Position numbers and translations under genes: made by a program. The notes under the pieces were generated by a model that made no database searches, was not told where the DNA came from, and was given only the letters and a program-made list of their open reading frames with translations. 64,000 nucleotides of DNA from Paenibacillus amylolyticus (GTDB taxonomy: Bacteria > Bacillota > Bacilli > Paenibacillales > Paenibacillaceae), in assembly GCF_001570725.1 (NCBI RefSeq), contig NZ_BCNV01000009.1, forward strand, positions 62,001 to 126,000, written 5' to 3'. Positions 1 to 8,833 of the stretch are shown here, one piece after another (position 1 is the first letter of the stretch; each line of letters opens with the position of its first letter).

Positions 1-270
1 TGCATACACATCTTCGCTGCCAGATACCGAGAAATAATTCTTCAAGTTAGGGTTGGTCAAAATTTCACGCAGTACCTTGAAGTCGATAGAACGCAGGGAG
101 TTGTCCAGATATTGCGTAACCTGTGAGGCAAGGAATTCATTCGCCTTGAGCGCTTCTCTACGATTCTGTTCATTGAATACCTGAAAGAAAATAAAGAATA
201 AAATGGTCGTCACAATAAAGAAAACAGGCAGATACGATAACAGCAAACGCCTAAACCAATTGTTATTCAT
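1..270 (-). CDS. N-terminus of membrane-anchored sensor or AraC-type regulator (partial)
   Basis: Only the first 90 codons are inside the window; the gene runs off the left edge. The start is ATG at 270, with a G-rich ribosome binding site (GGTGGGGGG) about 7 bases upstream. The protein opens MNNNWFRRLLLSYLPVFF followed by a hydrophobic membrane segment (about residues 9-33). Then comes a polar region typical of the extracytoplasmic sensor of Paenibacillus YesS-like AraC regulators or sensor histidine kinases. Which of the two it is cannot be decided without the C-terminus. It lies downstream of the sugar ABC transporter on the same strand, where such regulators often sit. Confidence 0.7.
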   Translation of the reverse strand, partial: MNNNWFRRLLLSYLPVFFIVTTILFFIFFQVFNEQNRREALKANEFLASQVTQYLDNSLRSIDFKVLREILTNPNLKNYFSVSGSEDVYA

Positions 271-393
271 CTCCGAGATCCCCCCACCGTTACTGTTCAT
301 GCTGAATGACGACAAATAGTTGTGCTGATCGCTAATTTCCCATAAATGTTCAGTACATTATATCGGATGACGTGGGGTTGTCATAGGAGAAGA

Positions 394-424
394 CCGTCCC
401 GGTCACGGGTGACAGACGGGACAG
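394..424 (-). terminator. Weak hairpin after the binding-protein gene
   Basis: GTCCC (396-400) pairs with GGGAC (418-422), with further partial complementarity between. No strong U-run follows, so this may be a weak terminator or only an RNA-stabilising hairpin at the 3' end of the transporter operon. Confidence 0.3.
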
Positions 425-445
425 CCTCTATATGGAATCCTTCAA

Positions 446-2083
446 TTATTGATTCTTCTCAATGGCACGCTGGTAGATCTCAAGGTAATTACTCAACCCC
501 AGACCATCAAAGCCTTTAACATACGAATCCCATTCCTTATCAATGCTCTTGCTACCAATAATGAACTGCGCCATATTCGTCTGCACATAATCCTTGATGG
601 CCGTAGTCAGTTGTGCAGCTGATTCCGTATCCTCTGGACGAATAAATACGTTCGCAGGGTATACTTCTTTGGGTGCATAAGGTTCATACACATTGGTCGC
701 TTGAGCCAAACGTGTACCATAACCCTCTGCTTCTAATGGATTCTGTCCTTCGGCAAACAGATTACGGAACGTGTTGGACAAGTCATGCGCTCCAATCTGT
801 GACCAGCTCTCGTTCACAACAACGTTAGGATCACGCTCAGGCAGGTTGTAGTAGCTGTATTTGGCCGGCTCGCCATTGATGTTTTTCTCATCGGCATCTG
901 CCTTCTTCCAGCCCTTGCCTTCGGTTGGACCATATTCCGCGTACAGCGCACCTTCTTCACTGAACATGTAATCTACGATTTTGATGGCGGCAATCTGCTG
1001 TGCTTCTGTCGCTTTGTTGGTAATGGCAAACTCAAACTCACCTACGCTCTGCGTGGCGCCTGTCGTCTGCACTCCATCCGGCCCTTTCAATGGAGGAACG
1101 ATCTCCCAGTGCTGGTGACGGGTGATGTCTTTGTCATAGGTATTCACGAGATAACTGACCAGCGCCGTCGTAATGGAGCCGACCACTTCATCGCCTTCCT
1201 TGTTCCCTAGCTGTCCAATCGCCTGATCGTTTTGCGTGAAGGAAGCCGGATCAATCAGGCCATCTGCATACAGCTTGTTCATGTATTCCAGCCCTTTCTT
1301 CCAGCCTTCTTGATTGGCGGCAAAACTCACCTTGCCATCGTTCACGATCAGGTATTTGTCGTTATCATTGTATATAAAGCTATTCATCAGGTAGGCATCA
1401 ATATTGCCATTCCATACATACTTGTTCGGTGCGCCCGTGAGTGGAATCTCGTCCGCTTTCCCGTTACCATTTGGATCTTGTGTCTTAAACGCCTTCAGAA
1501 CGGTGTACAGTTCGTCTGTTGTGGTTGGCATTTTCAGACCCAAATTATCGAGCCACTCCGTGTTGATCCAGTATTTTTGTGCATACGTACAGTGGTAACA
1601 TTCATTGAAGATCGGTAGCGCATAGATGTTGCCATCCGGTGCCGTGATGGCTTCTTTGAAGTATGGCTTCTCTTCCATAATCTTGGTCAGGTTCGGACCA
1701 TACTCCTGAATCAGATCTTGTAGCGGAAGGAACACGCCCTGTTTTCCATAGGTTTGAAGGTCTGAGGTGGTGAACTTGCCGTGAAGAAACACTTCCGGAT
1801 AGTCACCACTGGCCAGCAGCAATTGTCTGCGATCCTGTAAGGCGTCCGTTGGGGCCAGATCCCATTTCAGGGTAACGTCGAACTTGTCTTCGATAAACTG
1901 GGTAAATTCGTTCTCTTCCATAGACGCTTTGCCTTGCGGAGCAAAGAAGGTCATGGTTACAGGACCGCCGCTCTCCCCGCTACCGTCGCTACTTCCACCC
2001 GATTCCTCGGATGAACTGCATGCGGACAACAAAGCCATCGAAGCAAAGACCAGAAACAACACCGAAATCCAAGATTTTCTCAA
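446..2083 (-). CDS. CUT1-type sugar ABC transporter substrate-binding lipoprotein
   Basis: This is a 545-residue extracellular solute-binding protein of the large LplA/YtcQ type found in Paenibacillus. It would bind an oligosaccharide or uronide and deliver it to the two permeases encoded upstream. The start is taken as TTG at 2083 because AAAGGAGGAG lies just before it. A longer frame begins at 2185 but has no ribosome binding site and a non-signal-like N-terminus. From the TTG start there is a lipoprotein signal ending LLSAC (Cys22), then a Ser/Gly-rich linker. Substrate cannot be read from sequence; the neighbouring fucosidases and beta-galactosidase suggest a fucosylated or galactosylated glycan. 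No ATPase is encoded, so it presumably uses a shared MsmX-type ATPase. Confidence 0.9.
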   Translation of the reverse strand: MRKSWISVLFLVFASMALLSACSSSEESGGSSDGSGESGGPVTMTFFAPQGKASMEENEFTQFIEDKFDVTLKWDLAPTDALQDRRQLLLASGDYPEVFLHGKFTTSDLQTYGKQGVFLPLQDLIQEYGPNLTKIMEEKPYFKEAITAPDGNIYALPIFNECYHCTYAQKYWINTEWLDNLGLKMPTTTDELYTVLKAFKTQDPNGNGKADEIPLTGAPNKYVWNGNIDAYLMNSFIYNDNDKYLIVNDGKVSFAANQEGWKKGLEYMNKLYADGLIDPASFTQNDQAIGQLGNKEGDEVVGSITTALVSYLVNTYDKDITRHQHWEIVPPLKGPDGVQTTGATQSVGEFEFAITNKATEAQQIAAIKIVDYMFSEEGALYAEYGPTEGKGWKKADADEKNINGEPAKYSYYNLPERDPNVVVNESWSQIGAHDLSNTFRNLFAEGQNPLEAEGYGTRLAQATNVYEPYAPKEVYPANVFIRPEDTESAAQLTTAIKDYVQTNMAQFIIGSKSIDKEWDSYVKGFDGLGLSNYLEIYQRAIEKNQ

Positions 2084-2212
2084 TCTGACTCCTCCTTTTT
2101 GTTTATAACGGCAAATTATTGACTTGTACTGCACGTGTATAAAATCGACCCCGGAAGCCGGCGTGTTCCTTCCACCCCCTCTCAAGAGGCAACCGGGCTT
2201 AATTCACAAGGA

Positions 2213-3121
2213 TTAACCTTTGAGGGAACCCACCATGACCCCTTTGACAAAATGCTTCTGTACAAATGGATACATGATTAGAATTGGAATACTCGCAACA
2301 ACGATCAGGGCATATTTCAACACCTGCTCGAACCCTTGGTCCCGCATCTGTTGGCTGGTATTGGCGAGCATCGCCGGATCAGCCGCGTTCAGGATGAGCA
2401 GATTACGAAGCACGTATTGCAGAGGGAACAACTTCTCGGAGCGCAGGTAGATCAGTGCATCAAAGTACGCATTCCAGTGACCTACGGCATACATGAGTGT
2501 CATGACCGCCAGAATGGGCTTCGATAAGGGAAGAACCACGCTGATCAGATACCGGATATCCCGGCAACCGTCCATTTCCGCGGCCTCGCCAAGCTCTTCC
2601 GGGATGGAAGATTGGAAGAACGTTCTTGCCACGATGACCTGGAACACCGCGAGCGCCCCGGGCAGCCACATCGCCCAACGTGTATCCAGCAGGTGCAAGT
2701 CCTTCATCAGAAGGTAGGTGGGAATCAGACCACCATCAAAGAACATCGTGATCATCATGAAGATGATGATAGCCCCTCGTCCATAGAACGATTTTCGTGA
2801 CAAGGGATACGCCAGCATGACGGTCAGCACCACGTTAATGAACGTACCCACCACGGTGTAGATGATCGTGTTATAAAAACCGAGCATAAGCTGTTGGCTT
2901 TTGAAAATGGAGATGTACGCCTTGATGTTAAAGTCTACCGGGAACAGCCACACCTGACCGGATGTCACGGCTCGTGAAGAGCTGAACGAAGAACTGATGA
3001 TATACAAGAGCGGGTAAAACACCGTTAGCAGTATGGCGAACAGAAAGATGTAGTTAAGTGTCATGAAAATGCGGTCACCGAGCGGGTCCTTGATCCGGTT
3101 ACGATTAATCAGGTTGAACAT
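2213..3121 (-). CDS. CUT1 sugar ABC transporter permease (YtcP/LplC-like)
   Basis: This 302-residue inner-membrane permease has about six hydrophobic segments. It carries the EAA loop that contacts the ATPase at residues 179-186 (EAAEMDGC), followed by a conserved PLSKP segment. It starts with ATG after AAAGGAGGAGC. It sits 15 bases after the other permease and about 130 bases before the binding protein, so the three form one operon in the order permease, permease, binding protein. The C-terminal end (residues near 290, KHFVKGVMVGSLKG) is typical of LplC/YtcP permeases. Confidence 0.93.
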   Translation of the reverse strand: MFNLINRNRIKDPLGDRIFMTLNYIFLFAILLTVFYPLLYIISSSFSSSRAVTSGQVWLFPVDFNIKAYISIFKSQQLMLGFYNTIIYTVVGTFINVVLTVMLAYPLSRKSFYGRGAIIIFMMITMFFDGGLIPTYLLMKDLHLLDTRWAMWLPGALAVFQVIVARTFFQSSIPEELGEAAEMDGCRDIRYLISVVLPLSKPILAVMTLMYAVGHWNAYFDALIYLRSEKLFPLQYVLRNLLILNAADPAMLANTSQQMRDQGFEQVLKYALIVVASIPILIMYPFVQKHFVKGVMVGSLKG

Positions 3122-3136
3122 GGATAAGCTCCTCCT

Positions 3137-4114
3137 TTACCACAAGCTGTTCTGGGATACTTTGCGCGATATGCCGTTGACGATAACCAGCAGGATCAGG
3201 TTGATAATGGAGTTGAAGAATCCTACTGCCGAGGAGAAGCTGAAATTCGCTCCGATCAGACCCACCTTGTACACATACGTGGAGATGACCTCCGAAGCGC
3301 TTGTGTTGAGTGGATTCTGCATCAAGTATATTTTCTCGAAGCCCACGCCCATAATGCTGCCCAGACTCAGAATTAGCATGATGACGGTGACTGGAACGAG
3401 CGACGGCAGGTCGATATGCCATATTTTCCGAAGTCTTGATGCGCCGTCCATCTTTGCTGCTTCATAGAGAGATGGATCAACACCAGCAAGAGCTGCGATA
3501 TATATAATGGATGAATACCCCATGCCCTGCCATACACCTGACCAAACGTAGATCGATTTGAAGTATTCTGGAATGCCCATGAAGTTCGTCATCGGGAAGC
3601 CGAGCAGTGTGAACAGCTTGTCTACTACGCCGACATGCGGGGAGAGCATCAGAATGATAATGGATACCATGACAACGGTGGAGATAAAATGCGGAGCGTA
3701 GGTGACCATCTGCACGGTCTTTTTGAAGTAACCCGTTCGAATCTCATTCAACGCCAGCGCCAGTAGGATTGGAATGGGGAAACCCGCAATTAAGGAATAA
3801 AAGCTGATGCCTATTGTGTTTTTGATTAACAGCCAGAAGTTTGGAGATTGGAAGAAGGCTTCAAAATGTTTGAATCCGGCCCAAGGGCTTCCCCAGATTC
3901 CTTTGACTACGCTGAAGTCCTTGAAGGCGATCTGGACACCCACCATAGGAATGTACTTGAAGATCAACAGATACAACACCGGGGGCAGCACGAGCAGGTA
4001 GAGCTCCCAGTGTTTCTTGAGGCTTTTGATGAATGGATGCTGCCGCTTGGGCTCCACATGTTTCCTCTGCTGGAGTTCCATCTTGGCGGGTATGCTTTCC
4101 GTAGCTCGACTCAT
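3137..4114 (-). CDS. CUT1 sugar ABC transporter permease (YteP/LplB-like)
   Basis: This 325-residue integral membrane protein is the second permease of the importer. The start is the ATG at 4114, eight bases after AAGGAG; a GTG nine bases upstream is in frame but overlaps the ribosome binding site. A basic cytoplasmic N-terminus of about 38 residues precedes the first membrane segment. The EAA loop (YEAAKMDGASRL) lies near residue 215. It is the first gene of the transporter operon. Its upstream region holds a cre-like site, so glucose repression by CcpA is likely. Confidence 0.93.
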   Translation of the reverse strand: MSRATESIPAKMELQQRKHVEPKRQHPFIKSLKKHWELYLLVLPPVLYLLIFKYIPMVGVQIAFKDFSVVKGIWGSPWAGFKHFEAFFQSPNFWLLIKNTIGISFYSLIAGFPIPILLALALNEIRTGYFKKTVQMVTYAPHFISTVVMVSIIILMLSPHVGVVDKLFTLLGFPMTNFMGIPEYFKSIYVWSGVWQGMGYSSIIYIAALAGVDPSLYEAAKMDGASRLRKIWHIDLPSLVPVTVIMLILSLGSIMGVGFEKIYLMQNPLNTSASEVISTYVYKVGLIGANFSFSSAVGFFNSIINLILLVIVNGISRKVSQNSLW

Positions 4115-4228
4115 TTGCGTCACTCCTTCTACACCTCAAGTGTAATAATACATTACATTTACATCCCTTAAACATCCTTTTTTTGTTCCTAGTTCCTTCT
4201 CCCACAAAAATGATGTAAACATTCATAT

Positions 4229-4246
4229 CAGGTAGCGCTTTCTTGA
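4229..4246. promoter_or_regulatory. Candidate cre (CcpA) site upstream of the ABC operon
   Basis: The core GTAGCGCTTTC reads AGAAAGCGCTACC on the minus strand, close to the TGWAARCGYTWWCA consensus of catabolite-responsive elements. It lies about 115 bases upstream of the first permease. The rest of the 4115-4437 gap holds the fucosidase terminator and no ORF. Confidence 0.45.
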
Positions 4247-4376
4247 TTTGATAGTACATCGCCTGATAAACTTTTATCAATTTGCAATTTTCTCCGACTT
4301 CTCTTTATTCCACAAACCCTTGTGTGACAAGCGATTGCGAGCCGTTTCTATTGGAATTCGTATTCCTTATGTATGA

Positions 4377-4414
4377 ATAAAAAAATCCCGGAGGCTGCGA
4401 TATCTCCCCCGGAA
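4377..4414 (-). terminator. Rho-independent terminator of the first fucosidase
   Basis: On the minus strand a CCGGGGGAG..CCTCCGG stem is followed by seven T. It separates the fucosidase transcript from the ABC transporter operon. Confidence 0.75.
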
Positions 4415-4437
4415 TTGACATGGCGTTCTATGTGGTT

Positions 4438-5850
4438 CTATGCGCTTGTGACCAATCTGAACGTATGTGTGATGGGTGCTGCACTGGTCGCGGCGGATTG
4501 TGGCAGTTCCACGAGAAGCCCGTCTTCCGTCTGCTGATACGAAAGTACGTCATTAGTGCCGACGAGTTCGATCCGCTCTACCTTTTCCAGATAAGGAATG
4601 ATTAACTGTGGTTGTACAGTCTCATTCTCGTTTCGGTATATACGGAAAGCATATACGGTGTTGATCTCTTCCTTCTGGGTGAAAGCCCAATCCTTCGTAA
4701 AATATGGCCCGCAGATCCGGGTTCCATAGACGCCTTCTCCATGAGTTCCCAACCATTCACCGAGGCCCTTGATGCCTCGAATTGCCCCTTTTGGCAGACG
4801 CCCATCGGGTTGCGGGCCTACATTCAGTGCCAGGTTACCACCCTTGGACACGACTTCAAGTAGAATATGTGCCAGCTGTCTTCCCGTTTTATACTGATCA
4901 TCGAATCCGAAAGCAAAGGAGTTCCCCACAGTAATACAGCTTTCCCATGGAATGTTCATCGGATGTTCCGGTATGGTCTGCTCGGGGGTAACGATATTCT
5001 CATACGGCCCACCCACGGTGCGATCTGCTGACAAAAGCCAAGGTTGTGTGGTCTGACGCGCCCGTTCCACGACTTCTCCAAGCCTGATATCCTGACCATG
5101 GCGACCTTCGCGCACCCAGCCGGCATCCAGCCACAGACATTCGATCCGCCCATAATTCGTCAGCAGCTCCATGATCTGCTCATGCGTGAACTCCACGAAT
5201 TTCTCCCACAGCCACGGATACTTATGGGGATCATACGAAGGCCCGCGCCACATATGACGTCCACGCTCCATGCCCGGTGCCCAGTAATACGGGGTATGCC
5301 AGTCCGCTTTGGAGAAATATGCTGAGATGCCGAGTCCTTTGGCCCGGAATGCATCAAATAATGCTCGACAGATGTCCGCATACTTATGGGTATGAAAAGG
5401 CGTGTCCTTGCCCGTAATCCGGTAATCTGTCGTCTTGGTATCCCACATGCAGAAACCGTCATGGTGCTTGGTGGTAAACAGGAAATATTTGAACCCGTTA
5501 TCTGCCGCCATCTGAGCCCACTCCTCAGGCTGGAAGCGAATCGGATTGAAGGTTTTGTTTAGATCGAAATACTCCCGCTTGAAGTCTTCCATGTCGTCCG
5601 TCCAGTCGATGTCATCGCGCGACCAATCACCATCCTCGTCGCTCAGTGCCCAGGATTCCACGAGACCAAGCTGGGAATAAGGACCCCAGTGCATCATCAG
5701 CCCCAACTTCTGGTCCTTGAACCACTCCAGCCGCTCATTCAGCAGCGGTTCCTCCGGCTTGATCCACTCATCCTCTCTGCTAAAATTGTGCACCCCGGCT
5801 TCGACGATCTGCTCTTCCTGCTCCAGTACGGTTTCTTTGGTTTCGCTCAT
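4438..5850 (-). CDS. Alpha-L-fucosidase, GH29
   Basis: This 470-residue glycoside hydrolase family 29 enzyme would release terminal L-fucose with retention. Visible motifs are TTKHHDGF (residues 126-133), typical of the GH29 barrel, and LWLDAGW (239-245), whose Asp242 is the expected nucleophile. There is no signal peptide, so it acts in the cytoplasm on imported oligosaccharides. The start has a good ribosome binding site (AGAGGAGATG). It is transcribed toward the ABC operon but ends at its own terminator. The only copy of repeat A in this gap lies in its upstream region. Confidence 0.9.
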   Translation of the reverse strand: MSETKETVLEQEEQIVEAGVHNFSREDEWIKPEEPLLNERLEWFKDQKLGLMMHWGPYSQLGLVESWALSDEDGDWSRDDIDWTDDMEDFKREYFDLNKTFNPIRFQPEEWAQMAADNGFKYFLFTTKHHDGFCMWDTKTTDYRITGKDTPFHTHKYADICRALFDAFRAKGLGISAYFSKADWHTPYYWAPGMERGRHMWRGPSYDPHKYPWLWEKFVEFTHEQIMELLTNYGRIECLWLDAGWVREGRHGQDIRLGEVVERARQTTQPWLLSADRTVGGPYENIVTPEQTIPEHPMNIPWESCITVGNSFAFGFDDQYKTGRQLAHILLEVVSKGGNLALNVGPQPDGRLPKGAIRGIKGLGEWLGTHGEGVYGTRICGPYFTKDWAFTQKEEINTVYAFRIYRNENETVQPQLIIPYLEKVERIELVGTNDVLSYQQTEDGLLVELPQSAATSAAPITHTFRLVTSA

Positions 5851-5889
5851 CCTGTTTCATCTCCTCTAGATTTCAATGTCAAACGCTGA

Positions 5890-6063
5890 ACACATAGGTT
5901 TACACTCGGCCACTGCGCGGTCAGAATAATCTTCCGATCGCTGTTACCCCCGGATTTTTTGATTATTTCCCTAGAGGGGAAATCCGGGGATAAAGGCGAG
6001 CGCTTCGCTTCTTCAGATTTCTTCTGCCCTCTCCGTTATCGTGTAAACGTTTAATTCAACTAA
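5890..6063. repeat. Structured intergenic repeat, copy A
   Basis: This belongs to a dispersed family of elements with imperfect terminal inverted repeats and an ordered set of stems. Here an outer stem pairs CAGAA..AATCT with AGATT..TTCTG. The long stem pairs TTACCCCCGGATTT with AAATCCGGGGATAA. A short GCG..CGC hairpin follows, then the tail CCTCTCCGTTAtCGTG. It lies between two minus-strand genes, upstream of the fucosidase. Confidence 0.85.
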
Positions 6064-6208
6064 GAAGGACATCGTAAATCTAAGGGGCGTAGTAACTTTG
6101 TTATTTCGATTGCGGTGCGATCTTCAATCACTATGAATCACACATTCTCCTCTTGCCTCTAGGGGAATGTAAACTGGCTGATCTTGGCGAAGGGGTAGAT
6201 GATTTTCT

Positions 6209-6345
6209 AAGGAACTCAGGACACCTTATTTAGCCTTTTGGTCCATTTTTTAAATTGTAAGGAGCATCAGACACGTTATTTCCCGAAATTAGCTTATAAA
6301 ACGCTGTAAACTGCTGTTTATTCTCATATAGCGTGTCTCAGATTC
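6209..6345. repeat. Second repeat type: tandem and inverted copies of an ACACsTTATTT unit
   Basis: Two 23-bp imperfect direct repeats (AAGGA..CAG.ACAC.TTATTT) start at 6209 and 6259, exactly 50 bases apart. An inverted relative (GCGTGTCTCAGATT) lies at 6325-6345 and could fold back on the second copy through CAGACACG/CGTGTCT. No ORF is present. The rest of the 6064-6509 gap shows nothing recognisable. Confidence 0.5.
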
Positions 6346-6509
6346 GTTAGCGCTCGCTCCATGCTCTGCTTCAACCACGAGCGGAGAGGACGAATCCATA
6401 CTCGCCCGGAGCGGGGCTTTTCATTGAAAAGGAACGAAATGCTCATAAATCTCAATGCCACGGGAGTCGTAAAGTATCAACGTAGAGCATCCGCTTAGTG
6501 CAATGCTTT

Positions 6510-7568
6510 TTACAGCGTAATTTCGCGGCCTTGGCGGGCTGATTCGTAGATGGCGCAGAGCATTTTCATCACCTCGACGCCGTCTTCGACGGGGCTAAGT
6601 GTTTCTTTACGGCCCTGCGTGCTATCTATAAAATGGTTGATTTCATTGCGGAACGAGCCCATAAAGTCGAATGATTTGAAATCTACCTGTGGAGTCATGT
6701 TCAAAATCGTGTTGAATTTCTCGCCAATGATCGAAATTTCCGGCTCCAACTCGGCACCGCCCTTGTCGCCATATAGCTTGACCGAAGTCTCATCTACTTT
6801 GGCATGAAGTGTGAAACTGACATCCACAAATAGGCTTGCACCGTTCTCGAAACGAATCAGGGCATTCGCCATGTCCTCAACGGTGTTCTGTTCCGCATCA
6901 TAATCTGCTGCTTTGTAGAATGATAGATTGTTAATGTTCGAGCGGTTCCCCAATCGGTTAGATACGTTAGCGGAGACGGATTTCACCTTCGGTCTGCCCA
7001 TCAGATACCAGCAGATGTCGATCACATGCACCCCGATATCGATTAGTGGACCGCCGCCGGAGCGGATGATATCTGAAAACCAGCCACCTGGATTACCCAG
7101 ACGACGCAGACTTGAGGCTTTGGCATAATAGATCTCGCCCAGTTCACCTTCGTCAATAAACTTCTTCAGAATCTGTGCATTGTCGCTATAGCGGCGAACA
7201 AAACCGACTTGCAGCAGCTTTCCGCTACGATGAACAGCCTTCTCTACTTCGAGTGCATCCTCAACCGTTTGGCAGAGCGGTTTCTCACATAACACGTTTT
7301 TGCCCGCGTCCAGAGCAGCAATGCTAATCTCCGCATGGGAGTCGTTCCATGTACAGATGCTGACGGAATGAATCTCGGGCAGTGCGAGTAATTCTTTGTA
7401 ATCGGTAAACACATGGGGTGCATCATATTGCTTCGCCACTTCTGTGGCACGTGCTTCATTCAGGTCGCAGATAGCGTATATTTCAACGTCCGGGTTACTG
7501 GCATAGGCTTGCAAATGACAATCGGATATGGATCCGGCACCGATAACGGCGACTTTCAATTTGGACAT
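6510..7568 (-). CDS. Gfo/Idh/MocA family NAD(P)-dependent oxidoreductase
   Basis: This 352-residue protein has an N-terminal Rossmann fold (VIGAGSIS at residues 8-15) and the family's CEKPL motif (Lys96 in EKP). The C-terminal domain has GGGPLIDIGVHVIDICW, with Asp177 and His181 in catalytic positions. Such enzymes oxidise or reduce sugars, inositols or sugar acids. It follows the TIM-barrel isomerase gene on the same strand, a pairing typical of inositol- or ketosugar-type pathways. The exact substrate cannot be read from sequence. The start is ATG at 7568 with TGGAGGA upstream. Confidence 0.88.
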   Translation of the reverse strand: MSKLKVAVIGAGSISDCHLQAYASNPDVEIYAICDLNEARATEVAKQYDAPHVFTDYKELLALPEIHSVSICTWNDSHAEISIAALDAGKNVLCEKPLCQTVEDALEVEKAVHRSGKLLQVGFVRRYSDNAQILKKFIDEGELGEIYYAKASSLRRLGNPGGWFSDIIRSGGGPLIDIGVHVIDICWYLMGRPKVKSVSANVSNRLGNRSNINNLSFYKAADYDAEQNTVEDMANALIRFENGASLFVDVSFTLHAKVDETSVKLYGDKGGAELEPEISIIGEKFNTILNMTPQVDFKSFDFMGSFRNEINHFIDSTQGRKETLSPVEDGVEVMKMLCAIYESARQGREITL

Positions 7569-7592
7569 AGTGCTGATTCCTCCATAAATAAA

Positions 7593-7806
7593 ATAATTGA
7601 CGTCCAGCGGGTAGACGTTCCGGTTGCGAATCGTTCTTCCGATCGCTCTTATCCCCAGATTTCTTTAATCCCTTTATTGCAAAGGGGAAATCCGGTGATA
7701 AAGGCGAGTTAATGCTTACGAAGTAGCTTTCTTACAGAAAGCTTTTAACTTCGTTTCTTCAGAACCGATTTCGCCCCCTCCACTACTTTTCCTGACTGAA
7801 TTAACT
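7593..7806. repeat. Structured intergenic repeat, copy B (variant stems)
   Basis: This copy keeps the element's layout but has different stem sequences. The outer stem is GCGAA..TCGTTC paired with GAACCGA..TTCGC instead of GACAGAA/TTCTGTC. The apical hairpin is CCCTTT/AAAGGG. The third stem is enlarged to ACGAAGT/ACTTCGT enclosing AGCTTTC/GAAAGCT. It occupies the gap between the isomerase stop and the oxidoreductase start. Confidence 0.82.
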
Positions 7807-7861
7807 TTCCGTTTGAGCCATACGTAACTATTCATATTTCATTTAAAACAAGTACTCAGCC

Positions 7862-8728
7862 CTATGCCTCTTCCCACAGGCGGCGGACGTTATCCATCGC
7901 AATGCGTGAGGCGGTTTTACAATCCTCCATGCCTTCAAATTCAACCGAGATATATCCGTCATACCCGGATTGTTTCAACACACGGAATACCTCCGGCATG
8001 TCGATATCGCCATGGCCCACAATGGCACCGCGCAGGTAATTGCCATGCGAGGTTTGGAACCAGCCTTCACCGGGGTTCCGGTAGGAAGGTCTCCAGTAGA
8101 AGTCTTTAGCGTGCACGATCGACGCGTACGGAATGTTATTTTTTACCGCACTCACCGGATCTTCATCCACACAGAGGAAATTTCCGACATCCAGCGTAGT
8201 CTTGAAGTTGCTCCGCGCCGTCTCGTGTAACAAACGCTGAATTCGCTCGCTCGACTGCACGTAGTATCCATGGTTCTCCACGCTTGTTGTGATTCCAAAA
8301 TCCGCTGCATAATCGGATATCCGCTGACAAGCCTTCACCAGTACCGGCAGGTCGATCTCGAACTGTGCTACGGTTCCCTCTGGTGCAGGGCGGAATGCCA
8401 CGTCATGACGCATCAGCTTCACGCCGAGCGCTGCAGCCACATCCACATGTCGCATCACATTCTGGATCTCTTGCTCCAACGCTTCGGCGTCCTCCTGCAC
8501 AGCAAAGTTAGCACCGATGGCATAATTGGAAATATCGATTCCAACCTCTTTTGCCACAGCTTTAATCTCATCAATCAACTCCGGGTTATCGATCAGACTG
8601 AATCCCATCGGCACAATCTCCACATGTTCCCCACCCTGATCGGCGATCCAACGAATGGCATCCGGCACGGTTAATTCTTTACGATCCAATGCTTGTTGCA
8701 GACTGTAGGTGCTGAGTCCAACTTTCAT
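7862..8728 (-). CDS. Sugar phosphate isomerase/epimerase (xylose-isomerase-like TIM barrel)
   Basis: This 288-residue AP-endonuclease-2/xylose-isomerase-fold protein opens MKVGLSTYSLQQAL. Metal-ligand type motifs are visible, such as VENHGYYV in the middle and SVEFEGMED near the C-terminus. The family covers epimerases and dehydratases of keto-sugars and inosose, so the exact reaction is not known here. It starts 105 bases after the GH35 gene on the same strand. It precedes the MocA-type oxidoreductase, supporting a shared role in using sugars freed by the hydrolases. Confidence 0.85.
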   Translation of the reverse strand: MKVGLSTYSLQQALDRKELTVPDAIRWIADQGGEHVEIVPMGFSLIDNPELIDEIKAVAKEVGIDISNYAIGANFAVQEDAEALEQEIQNVMRHVDVAAALGVKLMRHDVAFRPAPEGTVAQFEIDLPVLVKACQRISDYAADFGITTSVENHGYYVQSSERIQRLLHETARSNFKTTLDVGNFLCVDEDPVSAVKNNIPYASIVHAKDFYWRPSYRNPGEGWFQTSHGNYLRGAIVGHGDIDMPEVFRVLKQSGYDGYISVEFEGMEDCKTASRIAMDNVRRLWEEA

Positions 8729-8833
8729 TTTTCCTCATCCTCTCATGTAGTCAATGTCCATACCCAACGTATACCTTTTTCAGGCGGACACGACAATTCT
8801 CAATAATCGTTTGGCTCACCTATTTTCCTTTTC

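Noticed and set aside
2084..2185. Upstream extension of the binding-protein gene to 2185
   Set aside because: It has no ribosome binding site and would bury the lipoprotein signal. The TTG at 2083 has an ideal ribosome binding site.
5890..6063. Structured repeat as an intrinsic terminator or a known riboswitch
   Set aside because: No U-run follows the stems in either direction and I see no match to a riboswitch core I know. The inverted terminal ends and copy number fit a dispersed element better.
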